64,000 bases of DNA from assembly GCA_030562215.1 (NCBI GenBank), contig JAUPFL010000001.1, forward strand, positions 558,001 to 622,000. Reading direction: 5' to 3'. How positions within the stretch are numbered: position 1 is the first letter of the stretch; each line of letters starts with the position of its first letter. A model generated the notes under the pieces. The model ran no database searches, had not been told where the DNA came from, and saw nothing but the letters and a program-made list of their open reading frames with translations. This stretch comes from Peribacillus frigoritolerans (lineage in GTDB: Bacteria; Bacillota; Bacilli; Bacillales; DSM-1321). Below are positions 1-12,733 of the stretch, piece by piece. The position numbers and the translations under genes were made by a program.

Positions 1-78
1 AAGGTAATTTTCGTTAGTATTAAGCTTTATTTTCAACCAATCTGGTTTTCGAAGAATTTCTTTATTTGTAGAAGACAT
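1..78 (-). CDS. lipA: lipoyl synthase LipA, N-terminal 26 codons only
   Basis: The minus strand opens an ORF at ATG 78 that runs off the left edge. It has the LipA start pattern: a short variable head, then [17 protein letters not shown], the conserved N-terminus of Bacillus lipoyl synthases. A GGAGTGG ribosome-binding site lies 8 bases upstream. LipA is a radical-SAM enzyme that inserts two sulfurs into protein-bound octanoyl groups; its iron-sulfur motifs lie outside the window. It is divergent from lytH, as in B. subtilis, which supports the call. Confidence 0.85.
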   Translation of the reverse strand, partial: MSSTNKEILRKPDWLKIKLNTNENYL

Positions 79-266
79 GAAAAATGCCACTCCATTCTAT
101 AGAAATTAACACACCCTACTTTAACAATAAAAAAGCATTTATACAAGTTATAGTTGGTTTCCCATTATTTATTTTTCATGTTTATTGCCAAATCAGCAAA
201 ACTATAAAAGATGGATGGACTGATGTCTTTTAATAACGGAGAATATCATGAAAGGAGCCTGCCCCG

Positions 267-1253
267 TTGAAAAAATTATTCCTTCTTACGATAACTTGTT
301 TGTTTATTTTGGCACCAGGCCAAGGCGCTAATGCTGCGGATGCCCCTGATGCTTATGCAGGGAGAATGGCGCTATATAAAAATATGGAGGCTACCCTCCA
401 AATCCCGTGGTATTACCTTGCTGGAGCTGATCAATATGAGCACAGCCTAAGGGCTGCACGAAGGGATTTAGAGCCGGCAAAGGGTTTAATAGGCATCCAC
501 ATCGAGCCTTCAAAGTGGAGCGGGGCTCTCAATCCTGACTTAAACGATGTTAACCCGCTCACGATCACATTTTTTGATGGGTTGGGCCAGGATGGCAATG
601 GTGATGGCAAAGCAGATATCACTAATGATACCGATCGATTGTATGCTTTTTCGAAGCATCTCCAATCGTATGGTGCAGATGAAGATAATATCCGGATCGG
701 CTTGTGGGATTATTATAAACGGGATAAAGCCGTCAGCATCATTATCGGCAATGCCGAGATTTATAAGAAATATGGCCGGTTGGATCTACATGAAAAGGCC
801 TTCCCGGTTCCAGTACGGACTCATTATACGTACTTGAATACATGGGGAAGCGCCCGCGGGTGGGGCGGAAGGAGAATCCATGAGGGCACTGATATTTTTG
901 CGGATTATAGCCTTCCGGTTCGTTCCACGAGCTACGGAATCATTGAAATGAAAGGCTGGAATAAATTCGGCGGTTGGAGGATTGGGATACGGGATCTAAA
1001 TAATACCTATCATTACTTTGCCCATTTAAGCGGCTTCGCCAAAGGGTTGAAAGTCGGACAAATCGTCGAGCCCGGACAAGTCATCGGGGGTGTCGGCAGT
1101 ACTGGTTACGGTCCTCCAGGAACTTCCGGGAAGTTCCCTCCTCATCTTCATTACGGAATGTACAAAGACAACGGAATCACAGAATGGAGCTTCGACCCCT
1201 ACCCTTATTTAAGATTGTGGGAAAGGAAAGATCTGGCCAAAAAGCAAAAGTGA
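267..1253 (+). CDS. lytH: L-Ala-D-Glu endopeptidase LytH (YunA), M23 family
   Basis: A 328-residue secreted peptidase. Residues 1-23 form a signal peptide ending near ANA-AD. The C-terminal LytM/M23 domain carries both zinc motifs: HEGTD (His205, Asp209) and HLH (293-295). In B. subtilis LytH trims L-alanine side chains in the spore cortex late in sporulation; that role is inferred from homology and from the neighbour yunB. The start is TTG 267, 9 bases after AAAGGAG. An earlier ATG at 248 lies in another frame. The gene is intact and divergent from lipA. I could not recognise a sigma-K promoter with confidence. Confidence 0.88.
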   Translation: MKKLFLLTITCLFILAPGQGANAADAPDAYAGRMALYKNMEATLQIPWYYLAGADQYEHSLRAARRDLEPAKGLIGIHIEPSKWSGALNPDLNDVNPLTITFFDGLGQDGNGDGKADITNDTDRLYAFSKHLQSYGADEDNIRIGLWDYYKRDKAVSIIIGNAEIYKKYGRLDLHEKAFPVPVRTHYTYLNTWGSARGWGGRRIHEGTDIFADYSLPVRSTSYGIIEMKGWNKFGGWRIGIRDLNNTYHYFAHLSGFAKGLKVGQIVEPGQVIGGVGSTGYGPPGTSGKFPPHLHYGMYKDNGITEWSFDPYPYLRLWERKDLAKKQK

Positions 1254-1336
1254 GCGGCGGGAATTTTACGCTGCTTTTTTGATTCGAACATAAACCCCTG
1301 AACTTGATGCATAGTTATTAGTAAAGGGGCTAAAGC

Positions 1337-2086
1337 GTGTTCCGAAAAAGATTTCGAACGAAGAAATTCCGAAAAAAGGGGCCTCTTCCCACCCGAAAAG
1401 TATTTCTCTATTCATTTATCCTGTTCATCATATCAAGCATCATGACTCTTTGGTACGTGGACAAATCAATCGAACCCGTAATCATGAGTGTAGCCGAATA
1501 TGAAATAAAACGGATTGCAACGGAAACGATTCATGAATCGGTTGATGAGAATATAGCCAAGGTTGATATGAACAAAATCATCACCAACAACAAGGGTGGT
1601 GATGACTCCAGTTCTTCCTATAGCTTCAATCCGGTCATATATAGTGAATTGCGGGCTAACATTACGAAGGATATTCAAAAGAAGCTTGGCATCAAACAGG
1701 GAAACCCTTTTAAAACAGGTTCAGCCAAAATAAATGATGAACAATATAAAAGTGTTGTCTATTATATACCATTGGGTGTCGTAACCGGGAATAACCTCCT
1801 TTCCAATTACGGACCTGAGATCCCAGTGAAAATGTCGGTCATCGGGAATGTTGAATCGGATTTGAGGACAAAACTGACAAACGCAGGCATCAATAATGTC
1901 TATTATGAATTGATTGTGGACTTTGATGTCAATATTCAAATCGTCATCCCCTCCTTCACAAAAGAGACCAAGGTGAGTCAGGAAGTGACAGTCGGAAGCC
2001 TGCTGATCGAAGGTGATGTTCCAAGTTATTTCAGTAACGGAAACGGTTCGGTTGCACCTGCCATCATGAAGGAAAACAAGGAATGA
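1337..2086 (+). CDS. yunB: sporulation protein YunB
   Basis: A 249-residue protein with a very basic N-terminus (residues 1-22), one membrane segment at about 24-43 and an extracytoplasmic remainder. It matches the YunB family in length and layout, including the conserved Tyr/Ile-rich core near PLGVVTGN. In B. subtilis yunB is expressed in the mother cell and mutants have defective spores; the biochemical role is unknown. The start is GTG 1337 with AAAGGGG 7 bases upstream. It sits 83 bases after lytH in the same direction, as in B. subtilis. Confidence 0.85.
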   Translation: MFRKRFRTKKFRKKGPLPTRKVFLYSFILFIISSIMTLWYVDKSIEPVIMSVAEYEIKRIATETIHESVDENIAKVDMNKIITNNKGGDDSSSSYSFNPVIYSELRANITKDIQKKLGIKQGNPFKTGSAKINDEQYKSVVYYIPLGVVTGNNLLSNYGPEIPVKMSVIGNVESDLRTKLTNAGINNVYYELIVDFDVNIQIVIPSFTKETKVSQEVTVGSLLIEGDVPSYFSNGNGSVAPAIMKENKE

Positions 2087-2087
2087 A

Positions 2088-2122
2088 AAAACCAGCTTAT
2101 CCTTGAGGTTAGGCTGGTTCTT
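2088..2122. terminator. terminator hairpin shared by yunB and the HD-GYP gene
   Basis: Arms AACCAGCTTATCC and GGTTAGGCTGGTT pair around a TTGA loop between two convergent genes. An A-run on the left and a short T-run on the right let it act in both directions. The stop codon of the minus-strand gene lies inside the hairpin. Confidence 0.65.
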
Positions 2123-3227
2123 GTATATTGAGACATTTCATGATAAGCAAATGCAGGTTTTTATTCAAGTCCACTTCATAGGGCTCTTTAATCTGCTCGC
2201 CATCTTCTTCAAGTATCCTTATCATGGGGCGGTCTCCTATCCCTTTATATTGAGCGGATACTACCCCTTTCCTCCCATCATTCAATTCTACGGATAGACC
2301 ATTGGGATAAATGGCAATGCCCTGCGGAAAGCCTCGATGATCGTATTGTCGAACTTTTTCCCGACCCCGGCATAAAGGACTTCCAATCCCTGATGCGGCA
2401 GCATGGCCTTACGGTAAACCCGATTGGAAGTAACGGCATCAAACACATCGGCAACGGCAATGATCTTGCCAAAATAATGGATTTCATCCCCTTTTTATCC
2501 CACGGGGATATCCAGATCCGTCTAACCTTTCATGATGCTGATAGGCACAATTCGCAACTAAAAGAGAAACGGTATGAACATTTTTGATTAGATGAAATCC
2601 GTAATCGGCATGTTTTCGGATTTGTTCAAACTCCTTTTCCGTCAACTTACCGGGTTTACGGAGGATTTCCAAAGGCACGAGCATTTTGCCGACATCATGT
2701 AAAATCGCTCCTAGCCCAAGAATTTCGAGATTCTTATTATTGATATTCAATTCCATCCCGATCGCCAAGGTATATAATGTCACATTGAAGGAATGTGTGA
2801 AGATATAGTCATCGTATGTATAAACGTCGGCCAATAAAGTCATTAGCTCTTTATTCCTTTTCAGCTCGCCCATGATGTTCCGTACTATTTGAGTGAACTT
2901 CACGTTAGCCTGCTCTATCGTGAATGATCCATCAAGGTTCATTTTGTTTTTCATGTCCAGGAAAGTGGTTTCAATCGTATTAATGGCTTCTCTTCTAAGT
3001 TTCCCGGAAACTGGGGGCTTTGGAATAGTGTCATCCGTCCTGGAATCCTGAATGTAAACAAAGGGAATATTAAGGGACACCAGTCGATTGATCATTTTCT
3101 GCGTTAATGTAAGACCCTCGCACAATAGGACATGATCCCGCTCATTATAGATGTTTTTACCGAGCCTTGCTCCAGGGCTTAGGGACTTTGTAATAGCTAG
3201 CCTCATACTTGTACTCCGTTTCCCCAT
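2109..3227 (-). CDS. HD-GYP domain protein (possible c-di-GMP phosphodiesterase), frameshifted
   Basis: About 370 residues in two frames. Residues 1-60 are a variable head; the HD-GYP core follows with His-Asp at LHDVGK and the signature HHERLDGSGYP. The frame breaks in the T5 run at 2492-2496 (A5 on the coding strand, one base too many). The next frame continues with FGKIIAVADVFDAVTSNR, another HD-GYP hallmark, and runs to TAA at 2109. HD-GYP proteins usually cleave cyclic di-GMP; the substrate here is inferred. No membrane or receiver domain is visible. It converges on yunB. Confidence 0.8.
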
Positions 3228-3381
3228 TCAATATTTGTAAATCAAACCGATTATTTCCTTTATAAGGATTATCGGAAAATATTTTGATAAATGAATCTGT
3301 TTGAACAAATTTATTGAAAAAATATCAGCATTTATTTAATAAAAAAGTAAGGCCCCCCTGGAAGAAAGAAAGCCCACCTTT

Positions 3382-3684
3382 TCAAATCATTTTGATTAAT
3401 GCCTCTTTACCAATCATTCCTGGATGTATGCCCTTTTCCACAGCCTCCCAGGTAACTGATTCAAGCGGCGCTTCCAATAACTCTTCAATCGATTTAACTC
3501 CTGTGGCTCTCCCTGCAAGGATTTTACGATCTCTCAATTTATCGTTCAGCAGTCCAACATCTAACGCACCGCACATTATATACCCTTTTTCGGACGCGAC
3601 AGCAAGTAAGTTCGTTTTGGGCAGTCGGACAGAAATGGCTAGGAATGTATGATTATCAAGAATTATTGGGATCATGTTAATCAA
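3382..3684 (-). CDS. yunC: YunC, DUF1805 protein
   Basis: A 100-residue DUF1805 protein of the YunC type, recognised from KTNLLAVASEKGYIMCGALD and the following AGRATGV segment. Function is unknown. The start is taken as TTG 3684 because AAAGGGG lies 9 bases upstream and the resulting length equals the family's. The open frame continues upstream into the end of yunD without a stop, which I attribute to an indel in yunD rather than a fusion. It follows yunD in the same direction, matching B. subtilis order. Confidence 0.82.
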   Translation of the reverse strand: MINMIPIILDNHTFLAISVRLPKTNLLAVASEKGYIMCGALDVGLLNDKLRDRKILAGRATGVKSIEELLEAPLESVTWEAVEKGIHPGMIGKEALIKMI

Positions 3685-3745
3685 TTGGTTTCGCCCCTTT
3701 CTTCCCCATACTTTATGATAAAAAGGGCAAAACCGTGATTTCACG

Positions 3746-5128
3746 TCAGGCGTTCGTGTATATTTTTTCAGCTTCCATAAAAGGATATCCCGTAAGAATT
3801 CCGGCAGTAAGTATTCCTTGCGATTGGAGCGCTGGATACTTGGAAAGAAGTGCCCGAACGTGAACATATCAGGTATTGCCAGTTTATAGGACTTATCCGT
3901 CTGCAGTTTCTCTCCTTTTATAAGTATTCCTTTTACGATTCCATTCTCCATTTCGTTAAATTCAATTTGATCATAATGCATGGCTCCCATGATTTTTCCG
4001 CGGAAACCGAAACCTTTCACCTGAATATGAGGCCACTCCTCATTTCTCGATTGCATTAAGATTTCCTTTAATTCATTCCCATTAACTTCAACGACGCAGG
4101 GATTGATGGGATGTGGGCAGATTCTGTGAACATCCCTTTTGTGACTGGTCCCTTCGGAAGCCCTTCGAGCAGAAGACCTGCATTCAAAAAGGAACAATCC
4201 GCCTGACTCCACTCCCTTAGGGCCTCCCAAGGATTTCCGTCAAAGGACTTCCTTTGAACCAATCATTATCCAGTGCCTGCGGTAAGTCCACTGCAACCTG
4301 TTTTAACGTTTCCCCTCCGGCCTGGTATATCTCTTCAATCCATGACCGTTCATTCTCCAATTCCAAAAAGTCATTGGTATCATAAAGAATGGCACTCTTC
4401 TGGCTAATTTTCTTTTCCTGATTGACGATCATTTCCACCTGTCCAACAAAGAAACCATATTTCCCTGCACCGCAAAGGAGTGTATCATTGATCAATTTAC
4501 CTTGGTGGAGGATATGGTGGGTATGCGCGCCAAGTATAATGTCAATCTCCGGAAAGTCCTCTGCCATCCTCTCATCATCATGGATGCCCAGGTGGGAAAG
4601 GATGATGATTACATCCGCCTCTGTTTTGACCCTTTCGAGCTGTACCTTTAATTCGACGAATGGTTCTTTTATTTCCCAGCCCATTGCAGAATAAAACTTT
4701 TGAAAAAATGCGGTCAAACCTATCATCGCGATTTTGGTCCCTTTTACCGTTGTATGTATCCAATATGGCAGCGCCCATTCAGGCCTTTCATTATCATCGT
4801 AATAAATATTGGCTGCCAAGACCTTGAACCTTGCATGATCATATAAGGAGTCCAACGCTTCATGAGGTAAAGTGATCCCTTCATTATTGCCGATGGTCAC
4901 ATATTGGTAGCCCGCTTCATTCAGCAGTTCAATATTTCCTTTACCCAACGTACCTTCTGTATATGGATGCCAGCGGTCTACATGATCTCCTATATCCAGT
5001 ATGATCGCTTCTTCTCCCGTTTCTTGATGAAGTTGTCTTCTTTCTTTAAGAAACTTATCAATACGAGGCCAATTCTCAAAATGACTATGGAGATCATTGG
5101 TGTGATATAAATGAATGATTTCTGACAT
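3746..5128 (-). CDS. yunD: 5'-nucleotidase / metallophosphoesterase YunD, frameshifted
   Basis: A bifunctional-type nucleotidase without a signal peptide. The N-terminal metallophosphatase domain shows HTNDLHSHFENW, DIGDHVDRW, GNNEG, LSHLGIHDDERM and GAHTHHILH, which supply the metal ligands. The C-terminal 5'-nucleotidase domain shows RICPHPINP. The frame breaks near 4227 (missing G), near 4130, and in A6 at about 3770. Restoring one A at the last site gives an immediate stop at 3746, which would close the gene just before yunC. The start is ATG 5128, 7 bases after GGAGG; ATG 5131 is the alternative. It lies 17 bases from yunE. Confidence 0.82.
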
Positions 5129-5144
5129 CATTTCTCCTCCTCGT

Positions 5145-5970
5145 TTATCCTGTAATACCTTGGTATATAAGACGTAAGCCAATGATTATCAGCACTATTT
5201 TCAACATATTTTCCAGCGACGCACTCTTTAGGCGCGTATTTATGAATGCGCCCAATTTAGCACCGAACCACGCACCCGGAATCAGGGCAAAAGCATATGG
5301 CCAATTTACATTTCCAAGGGAAATATGCGTAATCGAATTAGTGATGGAAGATAGAAATACCATGAACATCGAAGTCGCTACAGCCATATGCGGAGGGAAA
5401 AAGAAAAGAAGCATCATGACAGGAACCATTAAGGCACCGCCGCCAATTCCAAATAACCCGGAGCTGAATCCCACGACAAAAGAAATCAATACAGCTAACA
5501 GGGGTGATAGCCATAGGAAAATGAATGTCCATTTTCTGTTTTATACGTTTTCACTATTTTCCCTTTCCCAGGCTTGAAAAGCATGGGCTTCAAACGATTT
5601 TTCACTAATAACACGATAGCCATGAAAACCATGAAAATTCCAAAGTACAATGAAAAAGCTTCGGCGTTAAGGTTTTTATTCACATAGGCCCCCATTATTC
5701 CACCAGGTGCACTGCCAATAAAAAGATTAAGCCGGCCTTATAATCCACCACCTTATGTTTTAAATAAGCTAAAGTGGAAGATAGGCCGGTAAAAATCATG
5801 ATTACGGTTGAAACACCTACGGCGACCTGTGGAGACAGCTCATCGATAATATTTGTAGATGTACCTAAATATAAAAGGGAAGGCACAATGATTATGCCGC
5901 CGCCCAGACCGACAAGTGCGCCGACTGATCCCGCTAATAATCCAATACCCACTAGTACTAACCATATCAT
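5145..5970 (-). CDS. yunE: TauE/SafE-family membrane permease YunE, frameshifted
   Basis: Three consecutive reading frames assemble into one polytopic protein of about 275 residues. It has the two repeats of this family, each opening with a Gly-rich loop: GALVGLGGGIIIVPSLLYLG near residue 20 and SSGLFGIGGGALMVP in the second half. The breaks lie near 5700 and near 5500. TauE/SafE proteins export sulfite or small sulfonates in characterised cases; the substrate here is not predictable. Position between yunF and yunD matches B. subtilis. The start is ATG 5970 with a weak GGCGGA upstream. Confidence 0.8.
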
Positions 5971-6047
5971 GAAGAAATCCGCCTTTATCTGTTTGTGGAT
6001 ATTACCTCTACTATCTTCTCACATCATTATTAATTATATAATTCCTC

Positions 6048-6902
6048 TTAAAACAAACCAAGCTGCTTAGGAGCCAGTCCTTCATATTCAATACCAAGCA
6101 ACTCAATCATTTGTTTGGCATTATCAGCGGCATCCCCGCCTGAGTTATTATTGAACAGGACATATAACTCCTTGGATTCCTTTTCCAATATCCTGATTTT
6201 CTCCACCCACTCTGTCAATTCCTGATGATTATATCGATATAAGTACCTGACCTCACGCCAATTATCCCCCGAAGCAGACCTTTGCCAACCATGCAGGTTA
6301 CGGCCATGAAAGCGTACCAGGGTTTTATCTTTATCGGTGGCATGCAGAACGACAGGAATGGATCCCTCTCCAGCCTGCGGCTCATCGCATACAGTATGGA
6401 TCCAGCCTTCTTTTTCGATAAAGTCCAGAGTTTGCTGGACTACGTTGGGCCTGTACCAGCTTTGATTCCGGAACTCTATGGCAACTGGGATATCGCCCAT
6501 TTCAGCTTTGCACCATCGCAGGTAATTCACATTTTCGCGTTTACAATCAAACCATGGCGGAAACTGAAATAAGACCATAGCGAGCTTGCCGGACTTCTGA
6601 TATGCTTCCAGTGAGTCACAAAACGCCTTGAACATTTCCTTTTTACTTTCAAATGGGATTTCCCCACGCTGATGCCCTGTCATCCCTTGATAGGCTTTAA
6701 CGACAAACTTGAATGATGCTGGCGTCTCGGTTACCCACTTTTCACTATTCCTCTTTGGCTGGACTGCATAGAATGAGGCATCCACCTCCACAACGGGAAA
6801 ATGGGCCCCGTACTCTTTGAGTTTATCACGTTGGGACACACCGCCATGATATAAACCATCATGATCACCCCAACCGGTCACACCAACATAAATCATCTGC
6901 AT
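6048..6902 (-). CDS. yunF: YunF, DUF72 protein
   Basis: An intact DUF72 protein of about 284 residues with a TIM-barrel-like pattern. Family motifs visible are VGVTGWGDHDGLY at the start, VEVDASFY near residue 40, and LFQFPPWF and AIEFRNQSWY in the middle. No reaction has been established for this family. Several starts are possible (GTG 6908, ATG 6905, 6902, 6896); 6902 gives the best spacing from AAGGAG. It heads the yunFEDC group. Confidence 0.8.
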   Translation of the reverse strand: MQMIYVGVTGWGDHDGLYHGGVSQRDKLKEYGAHFPVVEVDASFYAVQPKRNSEKWVTETPASFKFVVKAYQGMTGHQRGEIPFESKKEMFKAFCDSLEAYQKSGKLAMVLFQFPPWFDCKRENVNYLRWCKAEMGDIPVAIEFRNQSWYRPNVVQQTLDFIEKEGWIHTVCDEPQAGEGSIPVVLHATDKDKTLVRFHGRNLHGWQRSASGDNWREVRYLYRYNHQELTEWVEKIRILEKESKELYVLFNNNSGGDAADNAKQMIELLGIEYEGLAPKQLGLF

Positions 6903-7004
6903 CATCACTCCTTCGGGACAGGACCATTTCCTGACTTCTTCTTTTATTTTTTACCCTTATTGAGCCATATCTAATCTTTGGTATAAGGGTGCCGAATATC
7001 AAAA

Positions 7005-7039
7005 CAAAAAGCCTGCCAGTATAGACCCGGCAGGCTTTT
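7005..7039 (-). terminator. terminator of the suf operon
   Basis: Arms AAAGCCTGCC and GGCAGGCTTT flank an 11-base loop. On the minus strand the hairpin is followed by a T-rich tract, 45 bases past the sufB stop. Confidence 0.85.
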
Positions 7040-7084
7040 GTATGAATGGTATCTAAATCGCCTTACAGGCAGGCCAGTCGGTCA

Positions 7085-8482
7085 TTATCCGATGGAGCCT
7101 TCCATTTCGAACTTGATCAGACGGTTCATTTCGACCGCATATTCCATTGGAAGTTCTTTTGTAAATGGTTCGATGAAGCCCATTACGATCATTTCCGTTG
7201 CTTCTTGCTCAGAAATTCCGCGGCTCATCAAGTAGAACAATTGCTCTTCAGATACTTTGGAAACCTTCGCTTCGTGTTCAAGGGAAATGTTATCATTCAA
7301 GATTTCATTGTAAGGGATCGTATCAGATGTAGACTGATTATCCATGATTAATGTATCACATTCAATGTTGGAACGAGCTCCATCCGCTTTACGTCCGAAA
7401 TGAACGATACCACGGTATGTTACTTTACCGCCCTGTTTAGAAATTGATTTTGATACAATAGTTGAAGATGTATTTGGCGCTAGGTGAATCATTTTCGCTC
7501 CAGCGTCTTGGTGTTGGCCTTTGCCGGCAATGGCAATCGATAATGTCATACCGCGAGCGCCTTCACCTTTTAAGATGACAGCAGGATATTTCATTGTCAA
7601 TTTGGAACCGATGTTACCATCAATCCATTCCATTGTTGCGTTAGCGTCACAAACCGCACGTTTCGTAACCAGGTTAAACACGTTGTTTGCCCAGTTTTGG
7701 ATTGTCGTGTAACGGCAGTAAGCATCTTTCTTGATGACGATTTCAACTACCGCACTATGAAGGGAATTAGTTGTATAAACAGGAGCTGTACAACCTTCTA
7801 CATAGTGAACGGATGCGCCTTCATCAACAATGATTAGCGTACGTTCGAATTGCCCCATGTTTTCAGAGTTTATCCGGAAATAAGCTTGAAGCGGAGTATC
7901 CACTTTAACGCCTTTCGGTACATAGATGAATGATCCACCTGACCAAACTGCCGAGTTCAATGCAGAGAATTTATTGTCAGTAGGCGGGATCGTTTTTCCA
8001 AAATGCTCACGGAAGATATCTTCATTTTCACGAAGTGCTGAGTCCGTATCTTTAAACACGATACCCAATTCTTCCAATTCTTCTTTCATGCTATGGTAAA
8101 CCACTTCAGATTCATATTGGGCAGATACACCGGCAAGGTATTTTTGTTCGGCTTCAGGAATTCCCAATTTATCAAAAGTCTGTTTGATTTCATCAGGAAC
8201 TTCATCCCAAGACTTCTCTGATTTCTCTGATGGCTTAACATAGTATGTGATTTCATCAAAGTTCAGGCTCTGCATGTCGCCGCCCCACTGAGGCATTGGC
8301 ATGTTGTAAAAATGCTCCAATGATTTCAAACGGAAATCAAGCATCCATTGCGGTTCATCCTTCATTCGAGAAATTTCTTCCACGATTTCTTTTGTCAGAC
8401 CACGCTTTGAACGGAAGATGGAAACATCTTTATCCGCAAAGCCATATTTATAATCGCCGATTTCAGGCATTTTCTTTGCCAT
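7085..8482 (-). CDS. sufB: Fe-S cluster scaffold protein SufB
   Basis: A 465-residue, uninterrupted SufB. Characteristic stretches are [29 protein letters not shown] and the C-terminal [17 protein letters not shown]. With SufC and SufD it forms the SufBCD complex that builds iron-sulfur clusters from sulfur delivered by SufS and SufU; in Bacillus this is the main, essential Fe-S system. It is the last gene of the operon, 55 bases after sufU, and is followed by a strong terminator. Confidence 0.95.
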   Translation of the reverse strand: MAKKMPEIGDYKYGFADKDVSIFRSKRGLTKEIVEEISRMKDEPQWMLDFRLKSLEHFYNMPMPQWGGDMQSLNFDEITYYVKPSEKSEKSWDEVPDEIKQTFDKLGIPEAEQKYLAGVSAQYESEVVYHSMKEELEELGIVFKDTDSALRENEDIFREHFGKTIPPTDNKFSALNSAVWSGGSFIYVPKGVKVDTPLQAYFRINSENMGQFERTLIIVDEGASVHYVEGCTAPVYTTNSLHSAVVEIVIKKDAYCRYTTIQNWANNVFNLVTKRAVCDANATMEWIDGNIGSKLTMKYPAVILKGEGARGMTLSIAIAGKGQHQDAGAKMIHLAPNTSSTIVSKSISKQGGKVTYRGIVHFGRKADGARSNIECDTLIMDNQSTSDTIPYNEILNDNISLEHEAKVSKVSEEQLFYLMSRGISEQEATEMIVMGFIEPFTKELPMEYAVEMNRLIKFEMEGSIG

Positions 8483-8537
8483 AGCTCGTATTCCTCCATT
8501 TCAAATGGCTGAATTACAACAGCTCATTTTAATTTAA

Positions 8538-10184
<1,647 letters not shown>

Positions 10185-10185
<1 letters not shown>

Positions 10186-11485
10186 TACTGTACTTTCCTT
10201 TCAATGACCGCTACTAATTGTTTTTTGACTCCCTCAATTGGAAGTTCGTTAACAACAGGGGCCAAGAATCCGTGAATGACAAGTCTTTCTGCTTCTTTCT
10301 TTGTAATACCACGGCTCATTAAATAATACAGTTGAAGCGGGTCGACACGGCCGACGGAAGCGGCGTGACCAGCCGTTACATCATCTTCATCAATCAGGAG
10401 GATCGGGTTGGCGTCTCCGCGTGCTTTTTCACTTAACATCAAAACGCGTGACTCTTGTTCGGCATTGGCCTTTGTAGCACCATACTCTATTTTCCCAATT
10501 CCATTAAAGATGGAGGATGCTGCGTCTTTCATGACACCATGCTTAAGGATATAACCCTCAGAGCGTTTGCCATAATGAATGATGGCTGTCGTGAAGTTCT
10601 GTTTTTGTTCCCCGCGTCCGACTACAACGGTTTTTGTATCACCGTGAGAGCCATCGCCCATTAGATATGTTGTATTATCCGAAATCGTATTTCCGTCGTT
10701 CATCAGGCCAAGCGCCCACTCAATACGCGCGTCACGTCCTGCCACTCCACGGCGGTTAACATATGTCGTGAAACCTTTTGAAAGGGTATCGACCGCACCG
10801 TATTCGACTTTGGCATTCGCATTTGCAAACACTTCAGTTACGATGTTGGCAACCCCTTCGTTGGAATCAACGGTTGAGAAATAGTTCTCTACATATGTGA
10901 CAGAGCTATTATCTTCAGCTACGATCAAGACATGGTTGAAAAGTGTAGTATCTGGATTATCCAATAGGAATACCGATTGAATCGGCTCTTTGATTTCTAC
11001 ATTTTTCGGAACATAAAGGAATGCTCCCCATTAACCAATGCAGCATGAAGTGCCGTTAAACGATGTTCATCTATTTTAACGCCGTCTTTCATGAAATATT
11101 TTTGCACGAGCTCAGCATGGTCACGAGCCGCTGATAAAATATCCGTAAAAATGACGCCTTGCTCTTTCACATTTGCTGACAGATTGATATGTGCCGGCGT
11201 ATTATTGCGTTGAATGTATAAGTTTTCATTTTCTTCAACGATGGATTTAATTTCTTCCGGAAGCTCCTCTAAAGAGGCAAAAGCTTCACTATCAACCGTA
11301 TGAGTCTGGAAAGAAGTAAAATTCCATTTATCGATTTTCGTTTTATCCGGCTTTGGCATCGGGAGCTTTTCTAATTCAGAAAACGCTTGAATCCGAAGCT
11401 CGGATAGCCAAGCTGGATCATTATTTTTAGTTGAATAGGAGCTTATATCCTCTTGTTCAAACGGTAATTTCGTTTCTGTAGTCAT
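10185..11485 (-). CDS. sufD: Fe-S assembly protein SufD, frameshifted
   Basis: About 432 residues in two frames. The N-terminal part (from TETKLPFEQEDISSYS) is helical and variable; the C-terminal beta-helix carries VGRVDPLQLYYLMSRGI, shared with SufB. It forms SufBC2D with its neighbours. The frame breaks near 11030 where a short C-run appears one base short. It starts 15 bases after sufC and overlaps sufS by one base. Confidence 0.92.
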
Positions 11486-11500
11486 TGCAAATCCTCCTAC

Positions 11501-12286
11501 TTACGCTTCTTCGCCAACAGTTTCGTCTTCAATGCCCAATTCTTGTTTAATCCAGTCATAACCTTCCGCTTCCAAGCGGGCAGCAAGTTCAGGACCGCCT
11601 GATTTCACGACACGACCTTGCATCATTACATGTACAAAATCAGGAGTGATATAATTTAATAGACGTTGGTAGTGAGTGATGATCAAGCATCCAAAGTCTT
11701 CTCCGCGCATTTCGTTGATTCCTTTTGAAACGACTTTAAGTGCATCGATATCTAGACCTGAATCAATCTCATCCAAGATTGCAATTTTAGGTTGGATCAT
11801 CATTAATTGAAGAATCTCGTTGCGCTTTTTCTCTCCGCCTGAGAAACCTTCATTCAAATAGCGTTGCGCCATATCTTCATCCATTTCAAGGAATTCCATT
11901 TTTTGGTCCATTTGACGGATGAATTTCATCAATGAAATTTCGTCGCCTTCTTCACGGCGTGCGTTAATGGAAGAACGTAAGAAGTCTGCATTTGTAACAC
12001 CGCTGATTTCACTTGGATATTGCATAGCTAGGAATAGACCGACACGAGCGCGCTCGTCTACTTCCATTTCCAATACATCTTCACCATCGAATGTGATGCT
12101 TCCGCTAGTTACTTCATATTTAGGGTGACCCATGATCGCTGATGATAAAGTGGATTTACCAGTTCCATTTGGCCCCATGATCGCATGGATTTCTCCACCT
12201 TTAACTTCAAGGTTTACCCCTTTTAAAATCTCTTTGCCTTCAATTGATACGTGAAGATCTTTAACCGTTAATGTAGAAGCTGACAT
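11501..12286 (-). CDS. sufC: Fe-S assembly ATPase SufC
   Basis: A 261-residue ABC-type ATPase: Walker A GPNGTGKST, signature FSGGEKKR, Walker B AILDEIDSGLD. SufC drives conformational change in SufBCD. The start is ATG 12286 with GGAGGT 9 bases upstream; the earlier in-frame codons of the open frame lack family similarity. It is the first gene of sufCDSUB, preceded by 447 bases without a gene, where the operon promoter should lie. Confidence 0.95.
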   Translation of the reverse strand: MSASTLTVKDLHVSIEGKEILKGVNLEVKGGEIHAIMGPNGTGKSTLSSAIMGHPKYEVTSGSITFDGEDVLEMEVDERARVGLFLAMQYPSEISGVTNADFLRSSINARREEGDEISLMKFIRQMDQKMEFLEMDEDMAQRYLNEGFSGGEKKRNEILQLMMIQPKIAILDEIDSGLDIDALKVVSKGINEMRGEDFGCLIITHYQRLLNYITPDFVHVMMQGRVVKSGGPELAARLEAEGYDWIKQELGIEDETVGEEA

Positions 12287-12733
12287 AATAATACCTCCGT
12301 GAACTAATTCCAATTTTATTACCAGAAAGTAAAGATTACTTTCATTAATGTACGTAAAAGCATTCTCACTTTATTCTCATTCCAATTTTATAACAAATCC
12401 AATTTGGAATCAACTAAATAGATAGGGGTTTCCACTTCGGCCATATTAAAAACCTGCCCTATTCTTACAATACTAACAGATATGGCCTGTTTACTGCATA
12501 TTCATACTTATTTTAGCTTTTGTTAAAATTATCTTATTATTCGGCAAATCCTTGTCCTTATTATTATATGTTCAAAGAATTCGATTGCAAGGTATGAACG
12601 TTCCGCTTTAAAAAGAAAAAAATCGGACTGTCAGGTATTATGTAAGTTCATCCAATAAGGAAACCCCTTATTTTATGGACCACTTTCCATTTTACCTCTA
12701 CAGACCGATCTTTTAAAGAACTCTTTTATATGC
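12287..12733. other. intergenic region upstream of sufC
   Basis: There is no convincing gene here. The A+T-rich part next to sufC presumably holds its promoter, but I could not name a regulator site. The rest shows no strong hairpin or repeat. Confidence 0.4.

Noticed and set aside
3382..4230. A yunD-yunC fusion protein
   Set aside because: The open frame joins them, but a TTG with a strong ribosome site starts yunC at the family position, and one missing A in yunD explains the absent stop.
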